64,000 bases of DNA from Nitrosomonas sp. (GTDB lineage: Bacteria; Pseudomonadota; Gammaproteobacteria; Burkholderiales; Nitrosomonadaceae). The stretch lies in contig NZ_JADZAJ010000031.1 of NCBI RefSeq assembly GCF_020852615.1, forward strand, positions 32,069 through 96,068, given 5' to 3'. Positions 27,740-38,700 of the stretch are shown here, piece by piece (the first letter of the stretch is position 1; each line of letters opens with the position of its first letter). Under the pieces are notes generated by a model that had not been told where the DNA came from, did no database searches, and was given only the letters and a program-made list of their open reading frames with translations. A program made the translations under genes and the position numbers.

Positions 27740-28210
27740 TTGCAAGCCTATAAACTGCCCATATCGGTACTGGTTGTTATCCACACAGCGGATCTTCTGG
27801 TATTGCTGCTGGAGCGGGCCGACCACCCCGGTTACTGGCAGTCGGTTACCGGCAGCCAGGATCCGGGTGAAACACTGTTGCAAACCGCCGTACGTGAAGT
27901 TAAAGAGGAAACCGGCCTGAATGCCACTGACTTTACTCTGTCTGACTGGCAGATACAAAACCGCTATCGGCTCTATGAAGAATGGCGCTGGCGTTACCCG
28001 CCGGGAATTACGCACAATACCGAGCATGTATTCGGGCTGGAATTACCGGAAACCAGACCGGTGGTGATCTCATCCCGGGAACATCTGGGATACGCCTGGT
28101 TACCATGGCAGGAAGCTACTGAAAAGGTATTTTCCCCAAGCAATGCACAAGCCATTCGTCTGCTTGCAAAACAACAGGGGTCCGAAAAAAGGCCGGCCAA
28201 CCGGGAATAA
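27740..28210 (+). CDS. nudB: Dihydroneopterin triphosphate diphosphatase
   Basis: The 156-residue Nudix hydrolase has the box GSQDPGETLLQTAVREVKEETG and LVLLLERADHPGYWQS-like sequence before it. This matches NudB, which removes pyrophosphate from dihydroneopterin triphosphate in folate synthesis. A TTG start 11 bases after the aspS stop is required because no ATG or GTG lies early in the frame. Co-location with aspS is common in proteobacteria. Confidence 0.85.
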   Translation: MQAYKLPISVLVVIHTADLLVLLLERADHPGYWQSVTGSQDPGETLLQTAVREVKEETGLNATDFTLSDWQIQNRYRLYEEWRWRYPPGITHNTEHVFGLELPETRPVVISSREHLGYAWLPWQEATEKVFSPSNAQAIRLLAKQQGSEKRPANRE

Positions 28211-28282
28211 AGAGAAAAAACAGGAAATAAAAATCGGGGGATATCGCTAAAGCGATGACAGATACCAGAACTGAAAACATTC

Positions 28283-28359
28283 TGGTAGGCGCGATTGGAC
28301 TCGAACCAACGACCCCCACCATGTCAAGGTGGTGCTCTAACCAGCTGAGCTACGCGCCT
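28283..28359 (-). tRNA. tRNA-Val (GAC)
   Basis: The reverse complement begins AGGCGCGTAGCTCAGC, has the anticodon arm CCACC-TTGACAT-GGTGG with anticodon GAC, the T arm GGTTCGAGTCC and ends CGCGCCTACCA. The acceptor stem pairs fully and CCA is encoded. 77 bases. Confidence 0.95.
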
Positions 28360-28507
28360 GAAGCCTAGATAAGAAAGCGGGATTTTAACTGAAACAGTCA
28401 CCCGCTTCAAATTTATTCATGTACTCTGCTGTTAACAATCGTAATTGCAGAAATTTACTGGAATTTCCCTGTTAAAATACGCAAAAATTTCAACAAAACC
28501 AGACATT

Positions 28508-29113
28508 ATGAGTTGCCTGTTTGTAATCAGCGCACCTTCCGGTGCCGGTAAAACCAGCGTAGTCCATGCTCTTCTGCAAATGGACATCAACGTAACCCTG
28601 TCAGTTTCCTACACCACGCGCCCGCCCAGACAGAGTGAAGAAAACGGTCGTGATTATTATTTTGTGAATCACGCTACATTCAGAAGTATGCAGGAACGCA
28701 ACGAATTTCTGGAAAACGCTGAAGTACACGGCAATCTCTACGGCACATCACGGAAATGGATAGAAGAGACCCTGGCTGCAGAACAAGATGTGCTGCTGGA
28801 AATTGACTATCAGGGTGCGCAGCAGGTACGTACACTCTACCCGCAGGCCATTTCCATTTTTATTCTGCCACCCTCTATGGAAACGTTGAAGCAGCGGCTG
28901 GAACAGCGCGGTCAGGATGAAAACAAGGTAATTGAACGTCGGTTATCAGCAGCCCGCAATGAAGTCAGCCAGCTGAACCGGTTTGATTATGTAGTTGTGA
29001 ATCACGAGCTGGAAACAGCCGCACAGGAAATTGCCTGCATCATCCGGGCAGAACGGTTAAAAACAATGCGTCAGCTTGTCAGACAGCGCTCTCTGATTGC
29101 AGAACTTTCCTGA
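28508..29113 (+). CDS. gmk: Guanylate kinase
   Basis: The 201-residue protein begins MSCLFVISAPSGAGKTSV with the P-loop, followed by SVSYTTRPPRQSEENGRDYYFV, the GMP-binding region, and the lid with ERRLSAARNEV. It phosphorylates GMP to GDP. The ATG at 28508 is preferred over the track start at 28445, which adds 21 unrelated residues. rpoZ follows 39 bases later, the standard gmk-rpoZ arrangement. Confidence 0.95.
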   Translation: MSCLFVISAPSGAGKTSVVHALLQMDINVTLSVSYTTRPPRQSEENGRDYYFVNHATFRSMQERNEFLENAEVHGNLYGTSRKWIEETLAAEQDVLLEIDYQGAQQVRTLYPQAISIFILPPSMETLKQRLEQRGQDENKVIERRLSAARNEVSQLNRFDYVVVNHELETAAQEIACIIRAERLKTMRQLVRQRSLIAELS

Positions 29114-29152
29114 CCCTCACCCGTTTATTGTAAATTTTACTGGAGTTATCAC

Positions 29153-29356
29153 ATGGCACGTATCACGATAGAGGATTGCCTGGAAGTTATCCCGAACCGT
29201 TTCAACATGACACTGGCCGCCACTGCACGAGCAAGACAAATCTCCGTCGGCTCCACTCCGATGGTTGATCCCGGGCGCGACAAGCCAATCGTCATCGCCT
29301 TGCGTGAACTGGCACAGAAAAAATACAACGAAAGTATACTTAATACACTTCGCTGA
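29153..29356 (+). CDS. rpoZ: RNA polymerase omega subunit
   Basis: The 67-residue protein [20 protein letters not shown] is the omega subunit, with the conserved helix [11 protein letters not shown] and a typical proteobacterial length. It aids assembly of the beta-prime subunit. In many beta- and gammaproteobacteria spoT follows; here about 700 bases without a gene intervene before hslV. Confidence 0.95.
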   Translation: MARITIEDCLEVIPNRFNMTLAATARARQISVGSTPMVDPGRDKPIVIALRELAQKKYNESILNTLR

Positions 29357-30063
29357 CCGGACAAGACAGTACATTACGCTTGCCCGGGCAATTACCCAGC
29401 CCGCAACATCGTCCCGGCCACCACCACGATGCCGGAATCGCGCCACACCCGAATCAGCACCATAATCTGGTTTCAATCGTCCGGCGCAGATTGAATGCCA
29501 GAAGCCCTCCGGGCCGCTCATTACCCGGCGGCCCTTTTCGGGCACGCCGGATGATACGATGCGTACCGTGCCAGTACACCGCATGCAAGATCTGCGATTC
29601 CCGGACAGTTCTTCAGCCATCGCTGCATGATATAAACTGCATGTCCCGATTTTTTTCGCCGATTTTTTTCACAAAACTTCAAGTGCATGGCCTTTGTCTG
29701 TACAGCATCTGTTACCACAGGGAAATTGACCTGAACCCCGATAATCCCATCACATGGCATCTCTGCCACCCTGCTCGCCATTACTATCCCGCACGAAACG
29801 ATAAACCCCTGCCTTCGTCTCAAAACAATTGAGATATTCACCAGTATGCTGCCTTTTATCGTCCGTTTTTTATGGTATTTCCATTAAATGCTGTATCCAC
29901 ACATCTACACACAATCAGACCGGAACAGCATCAATTTTTGTATGGAACGTATCGGGCCCTCTCAACTCCACCCGGAAACAGCCCACCCCTCTGATAGCAC
30001 CGCCACCTGAATCCGGCTGTAAAACGGCGCTATAATCAGGGTTTTCGTCACACACATAAAAAT
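29357..30063. other. 707-base gap without a supported gene
   Basis: The long plus-strand frame at 29380-29832 is rich in His, Pro and Arg with no domain and looks non-coding. A strong terminator hairpin lies at 29511-29538. A TATAAT at 30031 lies 27 bases before hslV with a weak -35 (TGAATC). No RNA gene was recognised. Confidence 0.5.
29511..29538 (+). terminator. Rho-independent terminator downstream of rpoZ
   Basis: GGGCCGC, a 10-base loop, then GCGGCCC followed by TTTT form a GC-rich 7-bp hairpin 155 bases after the rpoZ stop. Confidence 0.7.
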
Positions 30064-30585
30064 ATGACCACGATCGTATCAGTCCGGCGCGGACAACAGG
30101 TAGCATTGGGTGGCGATGGCCAGGTAACACTCGGCGCTGTCGTCGCCAAAGCCAGTGCGCGCAAGGTGCGCAGACTTTATCACGGCAAGGTGCTGGCCGG
30201 ATTTGCAGGTGGCACCGCCGATGCCTTCACGCTGTTTGAACGTTTCGAAGCCAAGCTGGAAAAGCATCAGGGGCACCTCATGCGGTCAGCGGTCGAGCTT
30301 GCCAAAGACTGGCGTACCGATCGCATCCTGCGCCGCCTGGAAGCCATGCTGGTGGTAGCCGACCATGAAGCTACCCTGATCATCACAGGTGCAGGTGATG
30401 TCATTGAGCCTGAACAGGGAATCGCGGCCATCGGCAGTGGCGGCTCCTATGCCCAGGCGGCAGCACGCGCACTGCTGGAAAACACCGATCTGAGCGCAAA
30501 AGAAATTGTTACCCGAGCGCTCGTGATTGCCGGAGACATCTGTATCTATACCAATCAGGTACACGTTATCGAACAGCTCGACTAA
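30064..30585 (+). CDS. hslV: ATP-dependent protease subunit HslV (ClpQ)
   Basis: The 173-residue protein begins [10 protein letters not shown]. Removal of Met exposes the catalytic Thr, as in all proteasome-like HslV peptidases, and [17 protein letters not shown], then [14 protein letters not shown] are conserved. It forms the double-hexamer proteolytic core and works with HslU, whose gene starts 38 bases downstream. Heat-shock control is usual for the family, but no clear sigma-32 promoter was found here. Confidence 0.95.
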   Translation: MTTIVSVRRGQQVALGGDGQVTLGAVVAKASARKVRRLYHGKVLAGFAGGTADAFTLFERFEAKLEKHQGHLMRSAVELAKDWRTDRILRRLEAMLVVADHEATLIITGAGDVIEPEQGIAAIGSGGSYAQAAARALLENTDLSAKEIVTRALVIAGDICIYTNQVHVIEQLD

Positions 30586-30623
30586 TCCAGAAATTACTCT
30601 ACTCCACGTCAGGAATCCCCATC

Positions 30624-31955
30624 ATGTCGCATATGACTCCACAGGAAATTGTTCACGAACTGGACAAACATATCATCGGACAGGACACAGCCAAACGTGC
30701 TGTTGCCATCGCACTGAGAAACCGCTGGCGCAGACAGCAGGTGGATGAACCACTGCGCCATGAAATCACACCTAAAAACATTCTGATGATCGGCCCGACC
30801 GGGGTGGGCAAGACTGAAATTGCCAGACGGCTGGCCAGACTGGCTGATGCCCCTTTCATCAAGATCGAAGCAACCAAGTTTACCGAAGTCGGCTATGTCG
30901 GACGGGATGTTGATTCCATCATCCGCGATCTGGTGGAATCTGCCATCAAGCAGGCGCGTGAGCGTGAAATCAGAAAAAACCATCCGCTGGCAGAAGATCG
31001 GGCGGAAGAACGGATACTCGATGCTCTGCTGCCCCCGGCCCGCGATCTGAATTTCGATTCCAGCCCCAGCGAAGAAAGCAATGCAACACGCCAGAAATTC
31101 CGTAAAAAATTGCGTGAAGGCGAGCTGGATGACAAGGAAATTGATATTGAAGTCGCCATGCCGCACGCCAGCATGGAAATTTTTGCCCCGCCGGGGATGG
31201 AAGAGCTGACTTCCCAGATTCAGGGCATGTTCCAAAATATGGGTGCCGGCAAGAAGAAATCGCGCAAACTGCGTATCAGCGAAGCAAAAAAGCTGTTGAC
31301 CGAGGAAGAGGCCGCGCGCCTGATCAATGATGAAGAGCTGAAGCTGGGTGCCGTGCAAAACGTTGAGCAGAATGGCATCGTGTTTCTCGATGAAATCGAC
31401 AAAATTACCAGTCGCTCGGAAACCTCCGGCTCCGATGTTTCACGCCAGGGTGTCCAGCGGGATCTGCTGCCACTGGTGGAAGGAACAACAATATCTACAA
31501 AATACGGCATGATCCGCACTGATCACATCCTGTTCATCGCCAGTGGCGCTTTTCATCTGGCCAGGCCGTCAGATCTGATTCCTGAACTGCAGGGGCGTTT
31601 CCCGATCCGGGTAGAACTGGACAGTCTCAGTGCCGAAGATTTCAGACAAATCCTCACCAACACCGATGCCTGCCTCATCCGTCAGTATCAGGCATTACTG
31701 AAAACCGAAGGAATCGAACTGGATTTTTCGGAAGATGCCATCGCACAGCTGGCTGAAATTGCCTATTCAGTCAATGAAAGAACCGAGAATATCGGCGCCA
31801 GAAGGCTGCATACCGTCATGGAAAAATTGCTGGAAGACATTTCATTCAATGCCACCCGCTACAGCGGCAGCACACATGTTATCGATGCCGCATATGTCGA
31901 AGAACGGCTCGGCAAGCTCTCGCAAAGCGAAGATCTGGCCCGTTACGTGCTGTAG
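30624..31955 (+). CDS. hslU: HslU ATPase of the HslUV protease
   Basis: The 443-residue AAA+ unfoldase has [18 protein letters not shown], Walker [16 protein letters not shown] near 57, an inserted I domain (about 110-245), Walker [11 protein letters not shown], sensor GRFPIRVEL and the C-terminal RYVL tail that docks in HslV. It forms hexamers that unfold substrates for HslV. Intact and full length. Confidence 0.96.
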   Translation: MSHMTPQEIVHELDKHIIGQDTAKRAVAIALRNRWRRQQVDEPLRHEITPKNILMIGPTGVGKTEIARRLARLADAPFIKIEATKFTEVGYVGRDVDSIIRDLVESAIKQAREREIRKNHPLAEDRAEERILDALLPPARDLNFDSSPSEESNATRQKFRKKLREGELDDKEIDIEVAMPHASMEIFAPPGMEELTSQIQGMFQNMGAGKKKSRKLRISEAKKLLTEEEAARLINDEELKLGAVQNVEQNGIVFLDEIDKITSRSETSGSDVSRQGVQRDLLPLVEGTTISTKYGMIRTDHILFIASGAFHLARPSDLIPELQGRFPIRVELDSLSAEDFRQILTNTDACLIRQYQALLKTEGIELDFSEDAIAQLAEIAYSVNERTENIGARRLHTVMEKLLEDISFNATRYSGSTHVIDAAYVEERLGKLSQSEDLARYVL

Positions 31956-31965
31956 CCGCATTTGA

Positions 31966-33144
31966 ATGAGAAGCGTCGTTGTTGTCAGTGGTGCAAGAAC
32001 TGCTATCGGGGATTACGGTGGGGCACTGAAGGATATGGCCCCCGCCACACTGGCCGCCATCACCATCAGGGAAGCTGTTTTCCGTGCCGGCATAGATCCG
32101 GGATCAGTCGGACAAGTGGTCGCCGGGCATGTGATTCCCACTGAAGCACGGGATATGTACCTGGCACGTGTAGCGGCACTGGAAGCCGGTCTGCCGCAGA
32201 GTGTAGCAGCATTCACCCTGAATCGGGTTTGCGGCAGCGGTTTACAGGCAATCATTTCAGCTGCGCAGACCGTGATGCTGGGGGATACAGATGTTGCCAT
32301 CGCTGCCGGCGCTGAATCAATGAGTCGGGGAGGCTACCTTCTTCCCGCATTGCGCTGGGGACAACGCATGCGGGACAGTACTGCAATTGACATGATGGCT
32401 GGTGCCCTGACAGATCCGTTCGACCGGATACACATGGGCATCACTGCTGAAAACATCGCCGGGAAATGGGGTATTACCCGCGAACAGCAGGATCAGTTCG
32501 CGCTGGAAAGCCATCGGCGTGCCATCCATGCCATCCGTAACGGCTATTTCCGGGAACAGATCGTACCTGTTGAAATTGCTGCTCGCGAAGGCTCGGTCAC
32601 ATTTGAAACTGATCAGCATCCGCGTGACAACATCAGTCTGGAAGCGCTGGCAAAGCTGCACCCCGCCTTTCAGGAAAATGGCACAGTTACGGCCGGCAAT
32701 GCATCCGGTATCAACGACGGCGCTGCTGCACTGGTACTAATGGAAGCCGGTGCAGCCGAACTGAGTCACCATCAGCCGATGGCGCACCTGGTCGCCTACG
32801 GCCATGCAGGAGTCGATCCGCGTTATATGGGAATCGGCCCCATACCTGCAGTCAGACAGGCACTGGATCGTGCCGGGCTCAAGCTGGCAGACATGGATAT
32901 CATCGAATCCAACGAAGCATTTGCCGTCCAGGCTTGCGCTGTCGCCCGGGAGCTGGGGTTGGATCCGGATAAAACCAACCCGAACGGTGGTGCAGTGGCA
33001 CTGGGGCATCCGATTGGTGCCTCCGGCTGTATACTGGCAATCAAAGCCATTTATGAACTGCAGCGTATTCGTGGCCGCTATGCACTGGTCACCCTGTGTA
33101 TCGGTGGCGGGCAGGGAATTGCCGCAATCTTCAAAAGATACTGA
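31966..33144 (+). CDS. Acetyl-CoA acetyltransferase (thiolase)
   Basis: The 392-residue thiolase has the nucleophile Cys89 in [26 protein letters not shown] with the catalytic His near 348, and the second Cys in LCIGGGQG near 378. This set fits biosynthetic or degradative acetoacetyl-CoA/beta-ketothiolases such as PhaA, AtoB or BktB, which cannot be distinguished here. The start is 10 bases after hslU, so it may be read through. No other polyhydroxyalkanoate or beta-oxidation genes are adjacent. Confidence 0.88.
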   Translation: MRSVVVVSGARTAIGDYGGALKDMAPATLAAITIREAVFRAGIDPGSVGQVVAGHVIPTEARDMYLARVAALEAGLPQSVAAFTLNRVCGSGLQAIISAAQTVMLGDTDVAIAAGAESMSRGGYLLPALRWGQRMRDSTAIDMMAGALTDPFDRIHMGITAENIAGKWGITREQQDQFALESHRRAIHAIRNGYFREQIVPVEIAAREGSVTFETDQHPRDNISLEALAKLHPAFQENGTVTAGNASGINDGAAALVLMEAGAAELSHHQPMAHLVAYGHAGVDPRYMGIGPIPAVRQALDRAGLKLADMDIIESNEAFAVQACAVARELGLDPDKTNPNGGAVALGHPIGASGCILAIKAIYELQRIRGRYALVTLCIGGGQGIAAIFKRY

Positions 33145-33173
33145 CCCTGCTGCTCACCTCATGGAGAACAGAT

Positions 33174-34808
33174 ATGTCAACACTCACTCAATCCCCGGCC
33201 TGGCTGGCACTGGATATGCACCAGGCAGAAATGGCCAGCCGCTCTCTGCGTACACTGTTCAGCGAAGATCCGCAACGCTTCAGTAAATTTTCACTGCAAT
33301 TCGGAGATTTACTGCTCGATTACAGCAAACAGCCTGTTGATGAAACCACCATCCAACTCCTGCTGGCGCTGGCGGAACAGCAAAAACTGGCAGACTGGCT
33401 CGCTCGCATGGCCAATGGTGAAAAAATCAACTTCACCGAAAACCGATCTGCCCTGCATATCGCCTTGCGTGCCAACTCACCGGTTTTTACGGATGGCGTG
33501 GATGTCACGCAGGAAGTCAGACGGGTACTGCAGCAGATCGAGCATTTCACCGAAAAAATTCATGGTGGAATGCATCGGGGCTATACCGGCCTGCCGATTA
33601 CCGATGTGGTCAATATCGGGATAGGCGGCTCTGATCTGGGGCCAGTCATGGTAACTGAAGCACTCCGGCCCTGCCATGTGCCACAACTGCGTGTTCATTT
33701 CGTTTCCAATATCGACGGTGCTCATCTTTCCGGCACACTGCAGCAGCTCAACCCTGCCACCACCCTGTTCATCATTGCCTCTAAAACATTTACCACCCAG
33801 GAGACTCTGACTAACGCTCATTCCGCCCGGAAATGGTTTCTGGCCAATGGGGGTAGCGAGCAGGCGATTGCAGCGCACTTTGTCGCCGTTTCCACCAACC
33901 GTGAGGCAGTCAGCCAGTTCGGAATCAATCCGGACAACATGTTTGAATTCTGGGACTGGGTAGGCGGACGCTATTCATTATGGTCAGCCATTGGCCTGCC
34001 GATTGCGCTGGCAGTGGGGATGGAAAATTTCCGCTCACTGCTGGCCGGTGCACAGGCAATGGATCACCACTTTCTGACTGCGCCTTTCGAGCAGAATCTA
34101 CCTGTCATGCTGGGACTGATCGGCATCTGGCAAATCAATTTTTTTCACATTACCAGCCAGGCCATCCTGCCTTACGATCAGTCTTTGCATCGTTTGCCGG
34201 CTTATCTGCAACAGCTGGAAATGGAAAGCAACGGCAAACGTGTCAATCGCAATGGCGAAACAGTCGACTACAGTACCGGTGCAGTAATCTGGGGAGAATC
34301 CGGCACCAATGGTCAGCACGCTTTTTATCAGCTGCTGCATCAGGGTACACAGAAATTCACCGCTGATTTTCTGGCGCCATGCCAGTGCCAGCATCCGTTA
34401 ACTGAGCATCATCCCATGCTGCTGGCCAATTTCTTTGCCCAGACCGAAGCACTCATGCGCGGAAAAACAGCACAGGAAGTCAGAACCGAGCTGCTGAATC
34501 AGCATCTGCCTGCCAGTGAAGTGGAACGCCTGCTCCCTCATCGTGTTTTTCCGGGCAACCATGCCACCACCTCGATTCTGTTCAAAAAACTTGATCCGGC
34601 AACCCTGGGAAAACTGATTGCGCTGTATGAACATAAGGTATTCGTACAAGGCATCATCTGGGAAATCAACTCATTTGACCAATGGGGCGTGGAACTGGGA
34701 AAACAGCTTGCCGGAACGATCCTGTCCGAGCTGATTTCAGATTACCCCCGCGCGCAGCATGATGCCTCCACCCGTGGCCTGATCGATTTTTACCGGGCAC
34801 AGCAATAG
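33174..34808 (+). CDS. pgi: Glucose-6-phosphate isomerase
   Basis: The 544-residue protein has [15 protein letters not shown], the substrate phosphate loop [27 protein letters not shown] and [19 protein letters not shown], with QWGVELGK at the end. These are both PGI signatures. It interconverts glucose-6-phosphate and fructose-6-phosphate. The ATG at 33174 after GGAGAACAG is preferred over the track start inside the thiolase gene. It lies immediately upstream of glgA, suggesting joint control of hexose flow into glycogen. Confidence 0.96.
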   Translation: MSTLTQSPAWLALDMHQAEMASRSLRTLFSEDPQRFSKFSLQFGDLLLDYSKQPVDETTIQLLLALAEQQKLADWLARMANGEKINFTENRSALHIALRANSPVFTDGVDVTQEVRRVLQQIEHFTEKIHGGMHRGYTGLPITDVVNIGIGGSDLGPVMVTEALRPCHVPQLRVHFVSNIDGAHLSGTLQQLNPATTLFIIASKTFTTQETLTNAHSARKWFLANGGSEQAIAAHFVAVSTNREAVSQFGINPDNMFEFWDWVGGRYSLWSAIGLPIALAVGMENFRSLLAGAQAMDHHFLTAPFEQNLPVMLGLIGIWQINFFHITSQAILPYDQSLHRLPAYLQQLEMESNGKRVNRNGETVDYSTGAVIWGESGTNGQHAFYQLLHQGTQKFTADFLAPCQCQHPLTEHHPMLLANFFAQTEALMRGKTAQEVRTELLNQHLPASEVERLLPHRVFPGNHATTSILFKKLDPATLGKLIALYEHKVFVQGIIWEINSFDQWGVELGKQLAGTILSELISDYPRAQHDASTRGLIDFYRAQQ

Positions 34809-34829
34809 ATCGGAGTCAATCTGAAAACT

Positions 34830-36329
34830 ATGCCTTCATCTTCTTTCCGCAAACACCCGAAGGTGTTATTTGTCACTCCCGAAGTATTCCCGCTTTGCAA
34901 AACCGGTGGACTGGGGGATGTCAGCGCGGCTCTGCCCGCTGCACTGCTCGAACTGAAAACCGATATCCGTCTGCTTCTGCCCGGCTATCCGGCAGTACTG
35001 GCCGGGCTAAAATCCAAACGTAAAGTAGCAAAACTCGATCTCCTGCCGCATTTTCCTCCGGCCACACTGTTTTCCTCCCGGCTGCAGGTGAATGAATCCG
35101 TGAGTGTGCCTCTGTATGTCATTCACTGCCCGCAACTTTACCAGCGGGAAGGCGGTATTTATCTGGACAGTAACGGACAGGACTGGCCGGACAATGCGCA
35201 GCGCTTCGGTTTACTGTCAAAAACGGGGGCACTTCTCGCCAGCGATGCCAGTCCCCTTGCCTGGGTGCCGGATATCGTCCACTGTAACGACTGGCAGAGT
35301 GGACTTACCCCCGCCTATCTTCACTATCACCCCGGTAAAAAAGCCATCAGCCTGATGGCACTGCATAATCTGGCTTTTCAGGGCAGCTTTCCACCCGATG
35401 AAACAGTAAAGCTGGGCCTGCCACCCGAGAGCTTCAGCATGCACGGTGTTGAATACTACGGCAATCTGTCATTCCTCAAGGCGGGCATCTATTACGCCAC
35501 CAGAATCACTACGGTCAGCCCCACTTACGCCCGGGAAATCCAGAGTGAACCACTGGGATTCGGTTTACAGGGATTACTGGCCGAACGCAGCAATGATGTC
35601 AGCGGAATCGTCAACGGCATTGATACCGTCATCTGGAACCCGGCAACGGATCCACACATTGTGAAGCAGTACTCCACCCGGAGTCTGGCCGCAAAAAAAT
35701 ATAACAAACGCGCCCTGCAACGGGAAATGGGGCTGGAGGAAAATGCGCTTATTCCATTGTTTGCCGGAATCAGCCGTTTGAGTCACCAGAAAGGTTACGA
35801 TCTTCTGCTGCAGATTGCGCCAGCCCTGATCAGTCTTCCCGCCCAGCTGGTGCTGCTGGGAAGCGGGGACAGCCGGCTGGAAAAACAGCTGATAACACTT
35901 GCGCAGACCTATCCCGGAAAAGCAGCTGTCCGCACCGATTATGATGAAAGACTGGCACACCGGATCAATGCCGGTGCAGACTGCTTTCTGATGCCGTCAC
36001 GCTTTGAACCCTGCGGCCTGAACCAGATGTACAGCCAGTGTTACGGCACGCCCCCCATCGTCCATGCAACCGGCGGGCTGATTGACACCGTAGTCGATCT
36101 GAACGACGAAACCCTGGCCGATAAATCTGCAAGTGGATTTTACTTTCATGAGATGACACCGGAATCATTCATGAATGCAGTCAGGCGGGCAATCGGTACC
36201 TATGCCAATACCCGGTTGTGGAAAACCCTCCAGCACAGCGGGATGAACAGGGATTTCAGCTGGAGAACAAGTGCCGCGACTTATTTATCTATCTATTCGT
36301 CATTGATGCAGCAACAACAATCCTCCTGA
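34830..36329 (+). CDS. glgA: Glycogen synthase (ADP-glucose, GT5)
   Basis: The 499-residue GT-B enzyme has the ADP-glucose site KTGGLGDVSAALPAAL near 25, HNLAFQG, NGIDTVIWNP, and the catalytic region SRFEPCGLNQMYSQCYGTPPIV followed by ATGGL, as in bacterial GlgA. It extends alpha-1,4-glucan using ADP-glucose. The start lies 21 bases after pgi, implying an operon. No glgB, glgC or glgP is in the window. Confidence 0.95.
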   Translation: MPSSSFRKHPKVLFVTPEVFPLCKTGGLGDVSAALPAALLELKTDIRLLLPGYPAVLAGLKSKRKVAKLDLLPHFPPATLFSSRLQVNESVSVPLYVIHCPQLYQREGGIYLDSNGQDWPDNAQRFGLLSKTGALLASDASPLAWVPDIVHCNDWQSGLTPAYLHYHPGKKAISLMALHNLAFQGSFPPDETVKLGLPPESFSMHGVEYYGNLSFLKAGIYYATRITTVSPTYAREIQSEPLGFGLQGLLAERSNDVSGIVNGIDTVIWNPATDPHIVKQYSTRSLAAKKYNKRALQREMGLEENALIPLFAGISRLSHQKGYDLLLQIAPALISLPAQLVLLGSGDSRLEKQLITLAQTYPGKAAVRTDYDERLAHRINAGADCFLMPSRFEPCGLNQMYSQCYGTPPIVHATGGLIDTVVDLNDETLADKSASGFYFHEMTPESFMNAVRRAIGTYANTRLWKTLQHSGMNRDFSWRTSAATYLSIYSSLMQQQQSS

Positions 36330-36719
36330 ACAGCTGGAATCCGAGCCCGGATTTTACGAAGAGCCGGGCGGCAGCAGAGCCGGGCTGCCGTATCTCCGCT
36401 TTCACCTCACCCCTGCAAGCCCCACTGTGAAGCAACTCAAGATATTCTGAAAGACCGTTTTTTACCCTTATGGGTGCCCGGCACACAACCTGAAGTACAC
36501 CTGCTCCCTCCATCGGATATAGTCGGATGTAAATAAAAACCGCACACTCCGTACACCTCCGCCGCCAGAGTATTAACCCGGTTTACTTCGTGATATAACA
36601 TGACAACCAGCTTCCCGATAAATATATGTCATATTTTGATGCAGTTTTCATATTTTATGAAGGAGGATAATGGTAATATATTTTTTAAAAACAAATACTT
36701 ATATTAAGGAAACTATAAA
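36330..36719. other. Intergenic region before the second PEP-CTERM gene
   Basis: No gene is supported. The last 120 bases are AT-rich with AAGGAA as the ribosome site at about 36709. A search by eye for GG-N10-GC found no sigma-54 promoter, unlike the PEP-CTERM gene at 12103. Confidence 0.5.
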
Positions 36720-37439
36720 ATGGATTTAAGAATAACGATCAGAAACGGAATCAGTGCGGCAGGAATCTGTTTGGGGTTGTCGATGGCACCCGCCCAAGCC
36801 GGGACAGCCGGTTCGATAGCACTGGATATAACCGGTGGCTGTTTTGCCTATGGTGGTACAGGATGTGGCAACACTGACACGAGCAGGCTGGAATATGCGA
36901 ACGGATCATTCGAATTTCATAATAATCTTCTTGTTATCAGTAATCCGGCAACCTATGCCTATCAGGCCGCCATTTCTCTGCATGCGGAAGCGCCCGGCCC
37001 CGGCAATACAACCCTTTCGTTTGACTACGCTCCATCCAGAACATTTGCTTCCCTGGCCAATCTGACATCGGATCCACTATGGGGAATGGCTTACAGTTTC
37101 GTAAATACAGTGTTAAGCCTTCCGGCTGGCTCATTTACCGCAACGATACCACCTGCAATGGGGCCATTCACTGCTTCCTGGAATTACCTGCCAAACCCGG
37201 GATCGACACCGATCAGTGCCACCGGTACATTTGAAGCCTGGTCCGGTGATAATCTGAACGGGCTTTCGCAGCTTCTGTTTAATCAGCCGCTTCCCGCCAG
37301 CCCGGTCAGTTTCACACTGAGTGTGGCGCTTAATGTAATCCCGGAACCGGCAATGATTGCTCTGACAGGTTTAGGTATGCTGGGAATGGGGGTAATCCGG
37401 AAACGTACAGCGCCCCGATCTGTCCGCCAAATTGCATAA
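36720..37439 (+). CDS. PEP-CTERM sorting domain protein
   Basis: The 239-residue protein has a signal peptide ending near APAQA and a C-terminal VIPEPAMIALTGLGMLGMGVIRKR: PEP motif, hydrophobic helix and basic residues. Only two Cys (FAYGGTGCG region) occur in the mature part, which is otherwise rich in Gly, Thr, Pro, Ser and Asn and has no recognised domain. It is probably exported, anchored and processed by an exosortase coded elsewhere. It borders the exopolysaccharide locus, the usual genomic setting for such proteins. Confidence 0.88.
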   Translation: MDLRITIRNGISAAGICLGLSMAPAQAGTAGSIALDITGGCFAYGGTGCGNTDTSRLEYANGSFEFHNNLLVISNPATYAYQAAISLHAEAPGPGNTTLSFDYAPSRTFASLANLTSDPLWGMAYSFVNTVLSLPAGSFTATIPPAMGPFTASWNYLPNPGSTPISATGTFEAWSGDNLNGLSQLLFNQPLPASPVSFTLSVALNVIPEPAMIALTGLGMLGMGVIRKRTAPRSVRQIA

Positions 37440-37458
37440 ACCGGTAAAGCAGGGTAAA

Positions 37459-37486
37459 CCGCTGTGGTTTTTCAGCGGCTTTTTTT
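37459..37486 (+). terminator. Rho-independent terminator after PEP-CTERM gene
   Basis: CCGCTG, an 8-base loop, then CAGCGG followed by C and seven Ts lies 19 bases after the stop codon. Confidence 0.85.
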
Positions 37487-37520
37487 CCGCCCTGGAAAGC
37501 CACTCTGGTAACAACAGGGG

Positions 37521-38657
37521 CTATCCTGCCGGTGACGGCCCCGGTTGATTCCGAATTTCACCAATCGCCGCCAGGTACTTGGCAATCACAATCCGCTCGT
37601 CAAACTCCCGTTCCATCTTTTCCCTGCCGCGCAACCCCATGAGGGTACGTTCAGCGTGTGACAAAGCCGCTATTCCGGCAATCTTGTCAGCAAGATCCGC
37701 TACATCCCGCGGTCTGCACAAATAACCATTAACACCATCATTGACGACATCACGGCAACCGGCAGCATCCGTTGCCACGATTGGGCGTGCCATCGCCGCC
37801 GCTTCCAGCAAGGTGCGTGGAACACCCTCACGGTAGGAGGGCAGGACAACACAGTCAGCCAGTGCGATTTCTTCCGCCACGTTATCACTCACCCCCAGAT
37901 AGCGGATGACACCCTCCTTAATCCACTCATCCATCTGTTGACGAGAAATGGCAGCTGGATTCTGCACATCCAGAAAACCCAGCAGACAGAAATCGGCATC
38001 CAGCCCCTGTTTTTTCAGCATGCGTGCCGCCTCGACAAATTCCATTACCCCTTTGTCCCACAACATGCGCGCAATCAGCAAAAAGCGCAAAGGAGCTTTA
38101 TCGGGCAGAGGTACAGGTACAAAGCGATCGAGATCAATCCCGGAGCCCGGCAAACGGTCAGTCACCGCATCAGATACCAGTTTGCCTGAAACAAACAGCA
38201 CCCTGTCCTCATCATTCTGGAAGAACACCTTGACCGAACGCGATAATGCCAGACGGTACAATCCCCGTACCAGGCGGGTCAACCAGCCTTCCCGGATAAA
38301 TACCGACCCCAGACCGGCGATATTGTTAATGACCGGAACAGCCGACAAATGTGCCGCCAGTGAGCCGTAGATATTCGGCTTGACCGTGTACCCCAGATAA
38401 GCAGCCGGTCTTTCTCTGTGTATCAGCCGCAGAAAACGCCAGAACAGCAACAGATCCCGCCCCGGATGCGTCCCCTTGTTATCCATCGGTAACGGCACAT
38501 AACGACAACCCAATTCTGCCAGCCGCGGGGTGTAGCTGTCGGGCGGCGCAACCGCTACCACCTCATATCCTGCAGCAACCATGGCACGGATGAGACCCGC
38601 ACGGAAATTCACCAGATTCCACGCAGTATTGAGTGTAATAATAATTTTCCTGTTCAA
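37521..38657 (-). CDS. GT4-family glycosyltransferase
   Basis: The enzyme has about 378 residues from the TTG at 38657 (NRKIIITLNTAWNLVNFRAGL). It carries INNIAGLGSVF, RFLLIARMLWDKGVMEFVEAA, LPSYREGVPRTLLEAAAMARP and TDAAGCRDVV, as in GT4 enzymes that build lipid-linked oligosaccharides. The track ATG at 38744 lies inside the preceding gene and adds 29 non-conserved residues; the TTG has AGAGG upstream. Last gene of the leftward polysaccharide operon. Donor and acceptor are unknown. Confidence 0.82.
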   Translation of the reverse strand: MNRKIIITLNTAWNLVNFRAGLIRAMVAAGYEVVAVAPPDSYTPRLAELGCRYVPLPMDNKGTHPGRDLLLFWRFLRLIHRERPAAYLGYTVKPNIYGSLAAHLSAVPVINNIAGLGSVFIREGWLTRLVRGLYRLALSRSVKVFFQNDEDRVLFVSGKLVSDAVTDRLPGSGIDLDRFVPVPLPDKAPLRFLLIARMLWDKGVMEFVEAARMLKKQGLDADFCLLGFLDVQNPAAISRQQMDEWIKEGVIRYLGVSDNVAEEIALADCVVLPSYREGVPRTLLEAAAMARPIVATDAAGCRDVVNDGVNGYLCRPRDVADLADKIAGIAALSHAERTLMGLRGREKMEREFDERIVIAKYLAAIGEIRNQPGPSPAG

Positions 38658-38700
38658 TGCAGTTGTACCTCTTGCGATATACCTGATACCGGTAAAATTT

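Noticed and set aside
29380-29832. 150-codon plus-strand ORF after rpoZ
   Set aside because: It is rich in His/Pro/Arg without any domain, spans a clear terminator and has no ribosome site, so it looks non-coding.
30609-31358. 249-codon minus-strand ORF
   Set aside because: Antisense shadow of hslU, which has complete AAA+ motifs.
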